Assembly: GCA_907163375.1 (NCBI GenBank)
Contig: CAJQUW010003055.1
Span: 304,804-368,803 of the forward strand
Length of the DNA: 64,000 bases
Reading direction: 5' to 3'
Source of the DNA: Prostheceraeus crozeri
Taxonomy: Eukaryota; Platyhelminthes; Polycladida; Euryleptidae
In this document: positions 25,025 to 34,003 of the stretch, one piece after another
Position numbering within the stretch: position 1 is the stretch's first letter
How the letters are laid out: each line of letters begins with the position of its first letter
Program-made: the position numbers and the translations under genes
Notes under the pieces: model-generated
What the model saw: the letters and a program-made list of their open reading frames with translations, nothing else
Told to the model about the DNA's origin: nothing
The model's database searches: none

Positions 25025-25629
25025 ATGCCAAAACGTACTGCCGCAGAAGCTTTTTCGTTTTACATGCCGATTTTACTAAACTTAATTAAAGAAGAGCACA
25101 AGGAAACTGCGAATAAATACTTTGAAGAGTGGAAGTTAGAAATTCAATCGAGAAAGAAGAACAAATTGGACTCTCAAAAACAAGTGGAGGATATTACAGT
25201 AAAAATAGAACAGTATCTTAACACTACTACAATTCCTCAGTTCAATGTTACAAAAGAACATTTCATTACCATCGAAGATAGTGCTACTATGATTTCAAAA
25301 CTGATTGAAAGTGATAAAGTGCACCATGGGTCGTTGCTGAGAAGTGCTGCTTATCAAGGTTATGGATTTAAAAGAATTCTGGAATTGAGTGACAATAAAA
25401 AAACAGATTTGTGGCAAACTTGGAACTATTTAGAATTTCCTATAACGTAAGTTATTGTTATTTCTTGATGAACTTATCAGATCTAATTCTACCACACGTA
25501 TTATTTTTAAATTCATCAATGCCCATTAGTTTTGTTAGAAAACATTTTAAAGAAATCAAAATTTATATAGAAAAATTGAATCAACCGACAACTATAGAAG
25601 AAATGAGGTTTGGTTCCCAAGATGAATGA
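25025..25629 (+). pseudogene. First Polinton gene, unknown function, frameshifted or spliced
   Basis: An open frame from ATG 25025 (MPKRTAAEAFSFYMP...) ends at a TAA at 25448-25450. A second frame covering 25411-25629 continues plausibly with hydrophobic then charged sequence (SYCYFLMNLSDLI ... SFVRKHFKEIKIYIEKL). The total is about 200 residues: a charged helical N-terminal half, then YQGYGFKRILELSDNKKTDLW. I do not recognise the family. The break coincides with a perfect splice donor GTAAGT at 25447-25452, so splicing is an alternative to a one-base frameshift. It lacks the TAAAAATG start context shared by the other genes. Confidence 0.55.
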
Positions 25630-25724
25630 ACATTAACTGTGTTGTTTCACTTTTTAAGATATGTGCAATGTACATACATATTTGATGTATACATATTTAT
25701 GAAGACTTCTTTATAAGTAGTAAC

Positions 25725-26575
25725 GCATTTTGGATTATTTTGAAATGTAATTAAATTTCCTTTTGTTCTCCAGTCTCATGGTAGAAGACTGCTATTGTAT
25801 AGATCTATATTTCAGTATGTAACATAATCTTTGATATTTAAGAATGATTCATGGAACTTAGTAGTATTCCATTTTGGATTATTTTGAAATGTAATTAAAT
25901 TTCCTTTTGTTCTCCAGTCTCATGGTAGAAGACTGCTATTGTATAGATCTATATTTCAGTATGTAACATAATCTTTGATATTTAAGAATGATTCATGGAA
26001 CTTAGTAGTATTGCATTTTGGATTATTTTGAAATGTAATTAAATTTCCTTTTGTTCTCCAGTCTCATGGTAGAAGACTGCTATTGTATAGATCTATATTT
26101 CAGTATGTAACATAATCTTTGATATTTAAGAATGATTCATGGAACTTAGAAGTATTGCATTTTGGATTATTTTGAAATGTAATTAAATTTCCTTTTGTTC
26201 TTCAGTCTCATGGTAGAAGACTGACATTGTACAATTGTATGATAAGATTGATTGTTGTATTATTATATTTGATATTTAAGAATGATTCATGGAACTTAGT
26301 AGTATTGCATTTTGGATTATTTTGAAATGTAATTAAATTTCCTTTTGTTCTCCAGTCTCATGGTAGAAGACTGACATTGTACAATTGTATGATAAGATTG
26401 ATTGTTGTATTATTATATTTGATATTTAAGAATGATTCATGGAACTTAGTAGTATTGCATTTTGGATTATTTTGAAATGTAATTAAATTTCCTTTTGTTC
26501 TCCAGTCTCATGGTAGAAGACTGACATTGTACAATTGTATGATAAGATTGATTGTTGTATTATTATATTTGATGC
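25725..26575. repeat. Tandem array, about six 145/150-bp units
   Basis: Units begin near 25725, 25869, 26013, 26158, 26308 and 26458, starting GCATTTTGGATTATTTTGAA. The first three share one 145-bp form; later ones carry a different half containing ACAATTGTATGATAAGATTG and are 150 bp long. Every unit contains CCTTTTGTTCTCCAG or a one-base variant, a pyrimidine tract plus AG that looks like a splice acceptor. No open frame crosses the array. Confidence 0.9.
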
Positions 26576-26654
26576 AAAATACACTGCCGTTGTTTTCATT
26601 TTCCTGTACAAGAAGTAGACATTATTACAGTTATTGGAATTTATTTCATTTAAA

Positions 26655-26903
26655 ATGAATGATGAAAATCCGACAGTTATACTGAGTAATATAGGTGATA
26701 TATTTTCTCAGGTTAATAACATGACTGAGTTCTTAGAAATATACGACAAACAAACAACTACGTATTTCGATTTAAATAGCATTTCAGAAGATTGTTTTCA
26801 AAATATTTATTCAAAATATTTCTTTAAAAAATGGAAGAAACAAAAATGGAAGAAACCGCAAGAATATATCCTTCGTTATCATATGAACGTAGTTCTACTT
26901 TAA
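26655..26903 (+). CDS. Short ORF resembling the protease N-terminus (remnant or accessory)
   Basis: 82 codons from ATG 26655 in the element's usual start context (TTTAAAATG). Residues about 23-44 read NNMTEFLEIYDKQTTTYFDL, which lines up with NNINEFLKLYGTQTTTNFDL at the start of the adenain-like protease on the minus strand near 38016. The catalytic His, Asp and Cys regions are absent. The tail is lysine-rich and overlaps the next gene by 73 bp in another frame. It is either the head of a decayed second protease copy or a small protein sharing that N-terminal module. Confidence 0.5.
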   Translation: MNDENPTVILSNIGDIFSQVNNMTEFLEIYDKQTTTYFDLNSISEDCFQNIYSKYFFKKWKKQKWKKPQEYILRYHMNVVLL

Positions 26904-27526
26904 TGGACATTGAAAAGATTAACATTGAAAAAATGAATAAAGAAAAACACAAAGATAGAGTTAGGTATATGAAAGATAAGGAATCTCAATTATTATTAAG
27001 ATTAGAGCATTATAAAAAATTAAGAAAGAGATGGACTAAAGTTAAGAATGTAACACAAGGAATTGGCATATTCTTAACAATAAGTTTAGGTGCTTTAACA
27101 ATTGTTATATCTTCTGGTGTTTTAGTAATTCCAGTAGTTGCTACAGCTTTAACAGGTACGGGCGTTTTTGCAACTTCACTTGTTACAATGTTAGATAAAT
27201 CTTTAATAACTAAGAAACGAAAATCATTAAAAACTAAGCATTTACATATTAAAGAAGTCTATGATAAACTACATTACTACTTTCAAAGAGTATGTGATGA
27301 TAATGTTATTACGTTAGATGAGATTGAAAAATTTGATCAAATAGCTAATGAAGTAAATCAAATATCATTTCAATCACAGACAGAAAAAGTTGATGATAAG
27401 AATAAACAGGATGGCAAAATTTCTAGTGATGGCAAAATTTCTAATGAAGAAAATGACAAAATTTTTTTAGAAGAGCTAAAAACTTTAAGCGAAAATTTAA
27501 GCAAAACTTTATTAAACAAAACTTAA
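26831..27526 (+). CDS. Polinton membrane-hairpin protein, unknown function
   Basis: 231 codons from ATG 26831, preceded by TCTTTAAAAA. Residues about 25-70 are highly charged and likely helical or coiled. Residues about 76-118 form two hydrophobic segments (IGIFLTISLGALTIVISSGVL and VIPVVATALTGTGVFATSLV) separated by a short turn, a membrane hairpin. The C-terminal 110 residues are acidic and polar with a DGKISSDGKIS repeat. Position at the head of the virion gene cluster suggests an envelope- or membrane-associated virion protein; that is inference. A 50-bp piece of this gene also lies beside the left TIR. Confidence 0.7.
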   Translation: MEETKMEETARIYPSLSYERSSTLMDIEKINIEKMNKEKHKDRVRYMKDKESQLLLRLEHYKKLRKRWTKVKNVTQGIGIFLTISLGALTIVISSGVLVIPVVATALTGTGVFATSLVTMLDKSLITKKRKSLKTKHLHIKEVYDKLHYYFQRVCDDNVITLDEIEKFDQIANEVNQISFQSQTEKVDDKNKQDGKISSDGKISNEENDKIFLEELKTLSENLSKTLLNKT

Positions 27527-27632
27527 AGCGAAAAGATGTCAAACAACAAAGCAATAAAAAAATAATTTGTTCAGTAAAATGTTTTTGCTGTATTCCAATG
27601 TTACCACAAAATTCAAATATTATATTTTAAAA

Positions 27633-28454
27633 ATGGATAAAATTAGAGCTGATAATTTTAAAAGAATAAAACAATTAGAAGAGTTAATAAAACAAAGAAA
27701 TATTATGAAAGAAAATCATCTTCAACATAGAATGATAAAAGCTGGTATTCAATCTGATATGTTTGAAAAAATGCAGCAAACCGAGCAAGTAAAAACTGAT
27801 TTTGAAAAAACTATGGAACCATTTAAAACTCTTGAAAAAGAAAGTACAAATAATGATAAACAAATTGATATAACAGATCCAGAGCACAAAACTATATTAG
27901 ATGACTATGGATTACTAGAATCAAACATTAATAAGAAATTACCAAAATCTATGCAATTTGAACATTCTATTTCATTTATAGATGGAAAAACAATACCTAG
28001 ATTTTATCTCGGTCAAAAAGAAATATTTCCACAACCTTTTCGAGGTATAATTTTTTCACCAGATAAATCTCCTTTTAATTTAGATAGAAATTTTGTTGAT
28101 CTTTTAAGAGGAGCAGATTTAAATAATTATGCTGTAGAAGATCTCATAAAATATAAAGCTATGTTAGACAGAGTTGGTGCAGTAAAATCTCTTAGACGTT
28201 ATAAACAATTAGAAAATTTATTATCAACGGGAGTTAAAGTAGGGAAAGGTTTATCTGAAAAACAGAAAACAGAAACAACCATATTTTTACCAGATGATCC
28301 ACAAGAATTACTAAATAGATTAAATATTTTAATATCTGCAATAAAAGAAGGACATAATTCTAGTTTCAATGAAATTCATGCTATATTGAAAAGACTGTTA
28401 GAAAAGAAGATTCTAAATGAAGAGGATTATAAAAGTGTAACTGGACATCTCTGA
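27633..28454 (+). CDS. Polinton conserved-type protein, unknown function
   Basis: 273 codons from ATG 27633 (MDKIRADNFKRIK), chosen because it is preceded by TATTTTAAAA like its neighbours; an upstream in-frame ATG at 27579 would add 18 residues. The N-terminal 80 residues are charged and helical. A central domain contains FEHSISFIDGKTIPRFYLG and a DLLRGADLNNYAVEDLI segment; the C-terminus is helical. I do not recognise a catalytic motif. Its place directly before the penton gene suggests a virion or morphogenesis role. A GGGC-TTC-GCCC hairpin follows the stop (28464-28474). Confidence 0.7.
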   Translation: MDKIRADNFKRIKQLEELIKQRNIMKENHLQHRMIKAGIQSDMFEKMQQTEQVKTDFEKTMEPFKTLEKESTNNDKQIDITDPEHKTILDDYGLLESNINKKLPKSMQFEHSISFIDGKTIPRFYLGQKEIFPQPFRGIIFSPDKSPFNLDRNFVDLLRGADLNNYAVEDLIKYKAMLDRVGAVKSLRRYKQLENLLSTGVKVGKGLSEKQKTETTIFLPDDPQELLNRLNILISAIKEGHNSSFNEIHAILKRLLEKKILNEEDYKSVTGHL

Positions 28455-28540
28455 TGTCCTCCAGGGCTTCGCCCGTAGCTGAAATATGTTGTTTCTAATT
28501 TTTTTTAAAAAAAATATTTATTTAAAATTTTAACTAAAAA

Positions 28541-29329
28541 ATGTGTTCAGCAGATTTAGACAAAATTAATAATCATTTAGAAAATTTGACAGAGATTTTG
28601 GGTTCATCAAAATTTAGTACGACGTTAAAAATTATAACAACTACTTCATCACACACTTGTAATTTAGAACCCATTCTACATTTGGAACAAAATAAAAATT
28701 ATCAAATTGCATTGACTAGTTTCTCTACATTTAACACTATTCAAAACGTTATCAAAGATGTGAATGATCAATTTAGATATTCTACTGATAAAGGCAAAAC
28801 GTGGAAAATATTAACTTTTCTTCCTGGTTCTTACGAAGTTGAATCAATATCAAATGAAATTAAGAGACATTTAGGTATACCATTTAAAGATAAGAAACAA
28901 TTACATTTTGCAGTTGAACCGGCAGTTAATAAATTTTCTCTTACTTTAGACGAAAATCATCAAGTTGATTTTAATCATGATAGATCATTGTCAAAGCTAT
29001 TAGGATTTAATAAACAAACCTATAGTCAAGGTTATCATTTAGGTGAGAAGATTCCAAAAATAACTGAAATAAATTCAATTGTTGTACATTGTGACATTAT
29101 TGAAGGAGGATATATAAATGGTAAATTATCAAATTTAATATTCACTTTTCCAGCTTTTACTGTACCCATTGGTTATAGATTAAATGTATTTCCACAAACA
29201 TTAATATATTTTCCTATTACAAGAAAAACTATTAACAACATTAACATTAGAATCACTGATGAAAAAGGACAAGAAATAAATTTTGGAGGTGAAGAGATTA
29301 TGATAGATCTTTTGGTTCGGGAGGTATAA
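28541..29329 (+). CDS. Penton-like minor capsid protein (single jelly-roll)
   Basis: 262 codons. The C-terminal half carries the pattern seen in Polinton/adintovirus penton proteins: INSIVVHCDIIEGGYINGKL, then FPAFTVPIGYRLNVFPQ, YFPITRKTINNINIRITDE and a terminal GGEEIMIDLLVREV strand. The all-beta C-terminal fold would plug the capsid vertices. The N-terminal half includes WKILTFLPGSYEVESISNEI. Start context is TAACTAAAAAATG. The stop codon lies inside the first of four 21-bp hairpin repeats. The assignment rests on family pattern, not a search. Confidence 0.8.
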   Translation: MCSADLDKINNHLENLTEILGSSKFSTTLKIITTTSSHTCNLEPILHLEQNKNYQIALTSFSTFNTIQNVIKDVNDQFRYSTDKGKTWKILTFLPGSYEVESISNEIKRHLGIPFKDKKQLHFAVEPAVNKFSLTLDENHQVDFNHDRSLSKLLGFNKQTYSQGYHLGEKIPKITEINSIVVHCDIIEGGYINGKLSNLIFTFPAFTVPIGYRLNVFPQTLIYFPITRKTINNINIRITDEKGQEINFGGEEIMIDLLVREV

Positions 29330-29398
29330 ACTCCCGTTCGGGAGGTATAAACTCCCGTTCGAGAGGTATAAACTCCCGTTCGAGAGGTATAAACTCCT
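29315..29398. repeat. Four 21-bp tandem hairpins at the penton gene 3' end
   Basis: Units GTTCGGGAGGTATAAACTCCC repeat four times, with the later ones reading GAGAG. Each can fold as GGGAG-loop-CTCCC. The first unit contains the penton stop codon. Likely a transcript-end signal; see the hairpin family. Confidence 0.85.
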
Positions 29399-29483
29399 AC
29401 GCGAAGCTAGAGAAGTTTAATTTTCTTCTTCTTCTTTAGAAACAAAAAATAAAAAAATAAAAATAAAATTTTTTTATTAAAAA

Positions 29484-30254
29484 ATGAGTGAACTACCTCC
29501 ATTTAATAAAAAAAAACTTAAATTTAATCATCATCCAAATTTATCTAATAAAGTTTTGTCAGTTATTTGTGGAAGATCAGGATGTGGAAAAACATATCTA
29601 TTATTTAAAATTTTAACGACTCCAAATTTTTTGGATTATAACAATCTTATAATTTATACAACAACAGCAGAACAACCCGTCTATCAATTTTTAAAATATG
29701 GATTTGAAAATAATCTTAAAAAAACTGCAATTTTTACTTCATTATTCAAAGAATATGAAAAATCTGAAGATGAAGAAGAAATAAGTTCGTGGTGTGAAGA
29801 AGCAACAAAAAATAATCAGTTAGTTGAAACCAATAAAAATAAGCATATAAAGATACAACTAATAGATGATAGTGGTAATATGCAAGATCCTAGTAAACTA
29901 GATAAAACAATGAAACATTGTGTAATTTTTGATGATTGTGTTAATGACAGAAATCAGTCAGTTCAGAGAAATTATTTCACAAGAGGTAGACATAATAACT
30001 GTAGTGTATTTTATTTGACACAAAGTATGTATTCATTAGATGGAAGTGTTATTAGAAAGAATGCAAATATATTTATACTATTTGAAATAAATGCAAGAAA
30101 CTTAAGTGATTTGTTAAGAGATTTATGTATAAGAGATAAAGATGAATTTAAACAATCGTGTAATAATGCTTGGTCAAAAGATTATGGATTCATTACAATT
30201 AATATTGATAAAAAAATTCATGATAGAGTTATCGAACAATTGTTCTCTGACTAG
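29484..30254 (+). CDS. A32-like genome-packaging ATPase
   Basis: 256 codons. Walker A is GRSGCGKT at residues 30-37 and Walker B is VIFDD at 147-151, followed by TRGRHNNCSVFYLTQS (166-181), the sensor-like segment typical of FtsK/HerA-class packaging ATPases of Polintons, virophages and poxvirus A32. It would drive genome entry into preformed capsids. Length is normal for the family and there is no frameshift. Start context is TTTTTTTATTAAAAAATG. A GGGGC-TTC-GCCCC hairpin lies 12 bp after the stop (30267-30279). Confidence 0.92.
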   Translation: MSELPPFNKKKLKFNHHPNLSNKVLSVICGRSGCGKTYLLFKILTTPNFLDYNNLIIYTTTAEQPVYQFLKYGFENNLKKTAIFTSLFKEYEKSEDEEEISSWCEEATKNNQLVETNKNKHIKIQLIDDSGNMQDPSKLDKTMKHCVIFDDCVNDRNQSVQRNYFTRGRHNNCSVFYLTQSMYSLDGSVIRKNANIFILFEINARNLSDLLRDLCIRDKDEFKQSCNNAWSKDYGFITINIDKKIHDRVIEQLFSD

Positions 30255-30378
30255 GCTTCGTCTCGAGGGGCTTCGCCCCGCCTGAAAGTCGATAGAAAAT
30301 ATTTTCGAGGAGTGACCGAACGGAGTGACCGAATAATTTTTTCTTATAAATTTTTTGTTAATAAAAATAAAAAAAAAT

Positions 30379-30684
30379 ATGTTGAATGCTTACAAGATAG
30401 AGCATGTACCAGTTTTAAAAGATTATCGCCATCCTACAAATCCTGTAAATTCGAAGAAAGAAGTTAGATTTTATTATCATCATAAATACGTAGCGCTCGT
30501 TACAGATTATAAAACAAAACATGGTATTAAACCGTGTGTTAAAACAAAAGACTTTCCACTTTGTTTAAGAAGTTTCCGAGTATTTTTGGCGTATAATAAT
30601 TTATGGTGGTTGGTTAAGAAAGAACATTTAACAGCACATGAATTAGAAACATTACATCAATTACATATTCCTGTGTATATGTAA
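30379..30684 (+). CDS. Small Polinton protein, unknown function
   Basis: 101 codons from ATG 30379 in an A-run context. Basic and aromatic-rich: FYYHHKYVALVTDYKTKHG, then LRSFRVFLAYNNLWWLVKK. No signal peptide or membrane segment. Between ATPase and polymerase, ending in a GAACC-GA-GGTTC hairpin at 30690-30701. Compact and rich in positive charge, it could be a nucleic-acid-binding or scaffold protein; that is a guess. Confidence 0.6.
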   Translation: MLNAYKIEHVPVLKDYRHPTNPVNSKKEVRFYYHHKYVALVTDYKTKHGIKPCVKTKDFPLCLRSFRVFLAYNNLWWLVKKEHLTAHELETLHQLHIPVYM

Positions 30685-30733
30685 AAACGGAACCGAGGTT
30701 CTATGTAAAAATTCATTTTTTCTTTTAAAAAAT

Positions 30734-32122
30734 ATGAATCGTGAAATGTCTCTCGGACAAACGTCTAGGATTGATGAATTAATCAAGAAACAAACTGCTG
30801 AGTTTGATGCGCAAATTAAACATAGTAAACGTAGTAAACGTATTAAAAAACAGAAACGTACTAGGCGTAGTATTAGACGTAATACTAAAAAACAGAAACG
30901 TGGAACAAAAGAAATATTAGAAACCCCTATTACTGATATCTTTTTTGATGATAGAATTAAGGATGAGCTTGGTGATGATTTATGTAATTTATTTAATCCA
31001 AATGAAATTAAATATGAAAATGTATCTTTTATTAATGTAGTAAATGATATGCGGAAACTTTTAGCAAATGGTAAAATTATTAATTTACTTGGAAAAGTTA
31101 TTAAAGATCAGGAAAATATAATTCAAAATTTTTACGTAACCTTCTATAATAAAAAATCATTTGAAACATGGTTTTCGAATCTGGATGAGAAATCCGATGC
31201 TAACGAATGGATTTTTACAGGTAATATTAAATATGAAGATTTTGGAATGAAGTTAGTACAAAGATCGCATAGAGGGGCAGGGATTAATATGAAATATAGA
31301 ATCAAAGAATATTTCGGTGAATATTGTTATATTCCTTCTGAAGATTTTTGTTTTATTAAATGTTATAATGTTTTACGAGGTTTTAATGAACAACAAGGAG
31401 AAATGATGAAAGAAATGTTTAATAATTTTTTATATAAAGAGAAAGCCACATCTAGAACAGGAGTAATGTCAAACTGCAAATTTTCTCAATTCAATAAATA
31501 TTTTGGAGAATGTGTTCAATATTATAGTCCTGCCAATCGTCATTTAAATCCTAGAGGAATTGAAACGTTTCATAGTTATGTTTATTACAATTATTTTCAC
31601 ATAGGTTCAACAATTGGTCACTATTTTTTAATTAATAAATCTCATAAATTAAAAGCTATTAGAGAAATTGAAAATAATTTCAAACCCATATATAAAACAG
31701 TTACTGATGAAAATCTAACAACGCATCCATATAAAATCATAACAAAGAAAAAAATTGACTATGGTTCAACATATATTTGGGATCTCGAAACTTTTCCCGA
31801 TCCTAACTGTTCAACAGATCATCCTATTCCTTACGCTGTAGGAGCTATTAATTTTAATAAATTTATATGTTGTTTACCGAAACAAAGATTGAAAGAATTA
31901 GAAACACGTTTGTTAAGTGATATGATTAAAATTAAGCGATCAAAAGATGAAGATGAAATTAAAAAACTTAAAAAACAGATTAATGAGTATAATAATTTAA
32001 CTGAATTAGAATTTAATAAACTTCAAAATTGTGTGAAAATATTTACGAGAACTGAGGATGATGAATGTTCGATCGGGGGAAACCCCGATTTAATAAATGG
32101 ATCACCTGGAAATAAACAATAA
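30734..32122 (+). pseudogene. Protein-primed family B DNA polymerase, truncated after Exo I
   Basis: The frame begins at ATG 30734 and runs 462 codons. Residues 31-57 are a Lys/Arg-rich, nuclear-signal-like tract. Residues about 195-290 contain EDFCFIKCYNVLRG, typical of the N-terminal region of Polinton polymerases. YIWDLETFPDPN at 347-358 is the exonuclease I motif with acidic pair D350/E352. The frame ends with 15 unrelated residues. Exo II, Exo III, the protein-priming insertions and all palm, finger and thumb motifs are missing, so polymerase and exonuclease function are lost. Family members are usually over 1000 residues. The break coincides with a GGGG-GAAA-CCCC-type hairpin at 32072-32089 and the head of an opposing gene. 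Confidence 0.85.
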
Positions 32123-32343
32123 TTAGTTTCTATAGAAGGTAAACCTTTAGTCTGTTCTCTAAATATTTCGGCTTGTAATTGAAATAAAATATTAACATCT
32201 ATACATGGATTTGTAGTAATAATAATAATAGTATTATTATTATTATTATCAAAACATTTATTTTCAAATCCCGTTGATCTCGTCGAATAAGAAGAACAGG
32301 ATGATGCGGGCGAATATAATTTTTTGAAATTTGGTTTTTCCAT
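32110..32343 (-). pseudogene. Leftward gene remnant opposite the polymerase break
   Basis: A minus-strand frame starts at ATG 32343 (MEKPNFKKLYSPASSCSSYS) in the same A-rich start context as the other genes. It contains an Asn/Ile low-complexity run encoded by ATT/ATA repeats and then FQLQAEIFREQTKGLPSIET before running antisense into the polymerase remnant. Its C-terminal part is missing. It shares a short AT-rich divergent promoter region with the fibre-like gene (32344-32389). Family unknown. Confidence 0.5.
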
Positions 32344-32389
32344 TTTTTTATTTTTATTAGAAAAAATTTTATTTTTTTATTGTTAAAAA

Positions 32390-33277
32390 ATGATGTTACC
32401 AAATGTTGGTGGAGGTGCATATATCCCGAATAATCGTGAATTAGAAATAGAGAAAGAAAATTATATCATGAAAACTGGAGACGTTTTATCTGGTCCATTG
32501 AATCTTTCTATTCTTCCGCAACAAAATACAGAGTTAACAAATAAACAATATGTTGATACACAAATCAATGATTTAAAAGAAAAATATATAAACGATGTTT
32601 TGGTTCCACTGATGAATGAATTGAAGTTGCTTAAACTTAATGACAAATCATTAAACGAAAAATTATTAAAACTTGATAAAAAGGATAGAGAGCTAGAAGC
32701 AGATATAGCAAAACTTTTTAAAAAGATTTCTGAACAATCAAAAATTTTGATATTACTTTCTATAAATTTAAAATCTGCTGTAATTAAAAATAAACATCAG
32801 ATAAAAATGTTAAAAGAACAATTAGAAGATGAAATAGAAAAACTTCCTGAAAGAATTAAAAAAAATTTAAAGCAGTTACAAACTACATTCCAAAAAAGTG
32901 TTGATGAATTGAGTTCTAAAATTACTCAACAAATGAAAAAGATGAATAGAATAATAAATGAAGTAAACTCACTTAATCAAAAAGTTGATAAAATGAAAAC
33001 TCTTAAAATCAATTTAGAAAATGAATTAAAGAAAAATTTACAAGAAAACTCTAAAGAAAATAAAGAACAGTTAGATTCTGTTAAAAGACAATTAGATGTT
33101 CTTAAAATTAAGTTAAATGCACTTAAAACGGCATTGAAGATTAATCAGCAGAAAATGCAAGTTAATAGAAAAGAAATTAAAGTACATCACACGCTGCTTG
33201 ACGCAATAGATAAAGTGCAACAGTCAATTAATAAAGTTATCTCGAAGTTGTTGTCCATTCACAAACGTAAATCTTGA
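32390..33277 (+). CDS. Fibre-like coiled-coil protein
   Basis: 295 codons. Near residue 25 is MKTGDVLSGPLNLSILPQ followed by ELTNKQYVDTQI, the [GD-x-(M/L)-(T/S)-GPL-x-L ... K-x-YVD] signature of phage tail-fibre and similar trimeric spike proteins. Residues about 45-280 are almost entirely predicted coiled coil, rich in Lys, Leu, Glu and Asn. A vertex spike for host attachment is the likely role, by analogy with fibres; a trimerising scaffold is the alternative. No C-terminal globular head is obvious. Three GGAGC-GAA-GCTCC or GGACC-AAA-GGTCC hairpins follow the stop. Confidence 0.6.
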   Translation: MMLPNVGGGAYIPNNRELEIEKENYIMKTGDVLSGPLNLSILPQQNTELTNKQYVDTQINDLKEKYINDVLVPLMNELKLLKLNDKSLNEKLLKLDKKDRELEADIAKLFKKISEQSKILILLSINLKSAVIKNKHQIKMLKEQLEDEIEKLPERIKKNLKQLQTTFQKSVDELSSKITQQMKKMNRIINEVNSLNQKVDKMKTLKINLENELKKNLQENSKENKEQLDSVKRQLDVLKIKLNALKTALKINQQKMQVNRKEIKVHHTLLDAIDKVQQSINKVISKLLSIHKRKS

Positions 33278-33279
33278 TC

Positions 33280-33368
33280 GGAGCGAAGCTCCTCAGGTTA
33301 CTAACCAATCGGAGCGAAGCTCCTCGAGGCTTTAGCCGATCGGACCAAAGGTCCTCAGGTTACTAACC
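33280..33368. terminator. Hairpin cluster after the fibre-like gene
   Basis: GGAGC-GAA-GCTCC at 33280-33292 and 33311-33323, GGACC-AAA-GGTCC at 33342-33354, and GGTT-ACT-AACC at 33297-33307 and 33358-33368. All have 4-5-bp stems and 3-nt loops. Function as a transcript-end signal is inferred from position. Confidence 0.6.
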
Positions 33369-33412
33369 AATCGTAAATATTTTTTCTCAAAAGTCAAATT
33401 TAATCCTAAAAA

Positions 33413-33910
33413 ATGCCTATAATTTATAAACACAATCTTAAACATTTTGCTTCAAATCAAAAAATTGCTCATGAACCACGTATGAATCCTGTTTATCATT
33501 ATGATAATAGAGAAACAGTCGGAACACAAAAGTTCCTAGGCACCGCAGGTGCCGTTCACACGGAAGGAGCTGGGATCTTCTCTGGTATTGGTAGTATCGT
33601 TAACTTAATTAAAAATAATAAAGATTTGATTACATCTGCCGCAAAAGGAGCAGCTGCTATAGGTAGTACAGCTAGTGCAATATCAAATGCTGTCAAGTCT
33701 CAAAACGAATTAAAACAACTAGAAGCTATTCGTAAACTTAGGAATGATTCCGAAGAACTAAAAAATTTAAAAAAACTTTCAGAGGAAACAAAAAATAAAA
33801 TTGCTAACATTGCTGTTGGGGAACCCTTGAGGAGCGGAGCTCCGTCTGATAGTAAACATAATGAAAAAACAATAGAAGAAATAAGAGGTAATGGGCTAGC
33901 AAAATTCTAA
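33413..33910 (+). CDS. Small virion-type protein with amphipathic helix
   Basis: 165 codons from ATG 33413 (context CCTAAAAAATG). After a polar N-terminus, residues about 48-100 are Gly/Ala-rich and amphipathic (GAGIFSGIGSIVNLIKNN, then AAAIGSTASAISNAVKSQNE), followed by a charged helix. This resembles the minor proteins encoded beside Polinton capsid genes, sometimes compared with adenovirus pVI-like membrane-active factors. The frame contains a GGCACC-GCA-GGTGCC hairpin (33539-33553) and a GGAGC-GGA-GCTCC hairpin (33831-33843), read as TAGAV and RSGAP-type codons. Confidence 0.6.
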   Translation: MPIIYKHNLKHFASNQKIAHEPRMNPVYHYDNRETVGTQKFLGTAGAVHTEGAGIFSGIGSIVNLIKNNKDLITSAAKGAAAIGSTASAISNAVKSQNELKQLEAIRKLRNDSEELKNLKKLSEETKNKIANIAVGEPLRSGAPSDSKHNEKTIEEIRGNGLAKF

Positions 33911-34003
33911 AATTATATTTTAGTAAAATTTTTTAGTAATTTTTTTAGTAAAAATTTTTTCTGTCTGTGAGAAAAACAAAAAGTCAAATTATTTTTTATA
34001 AAA

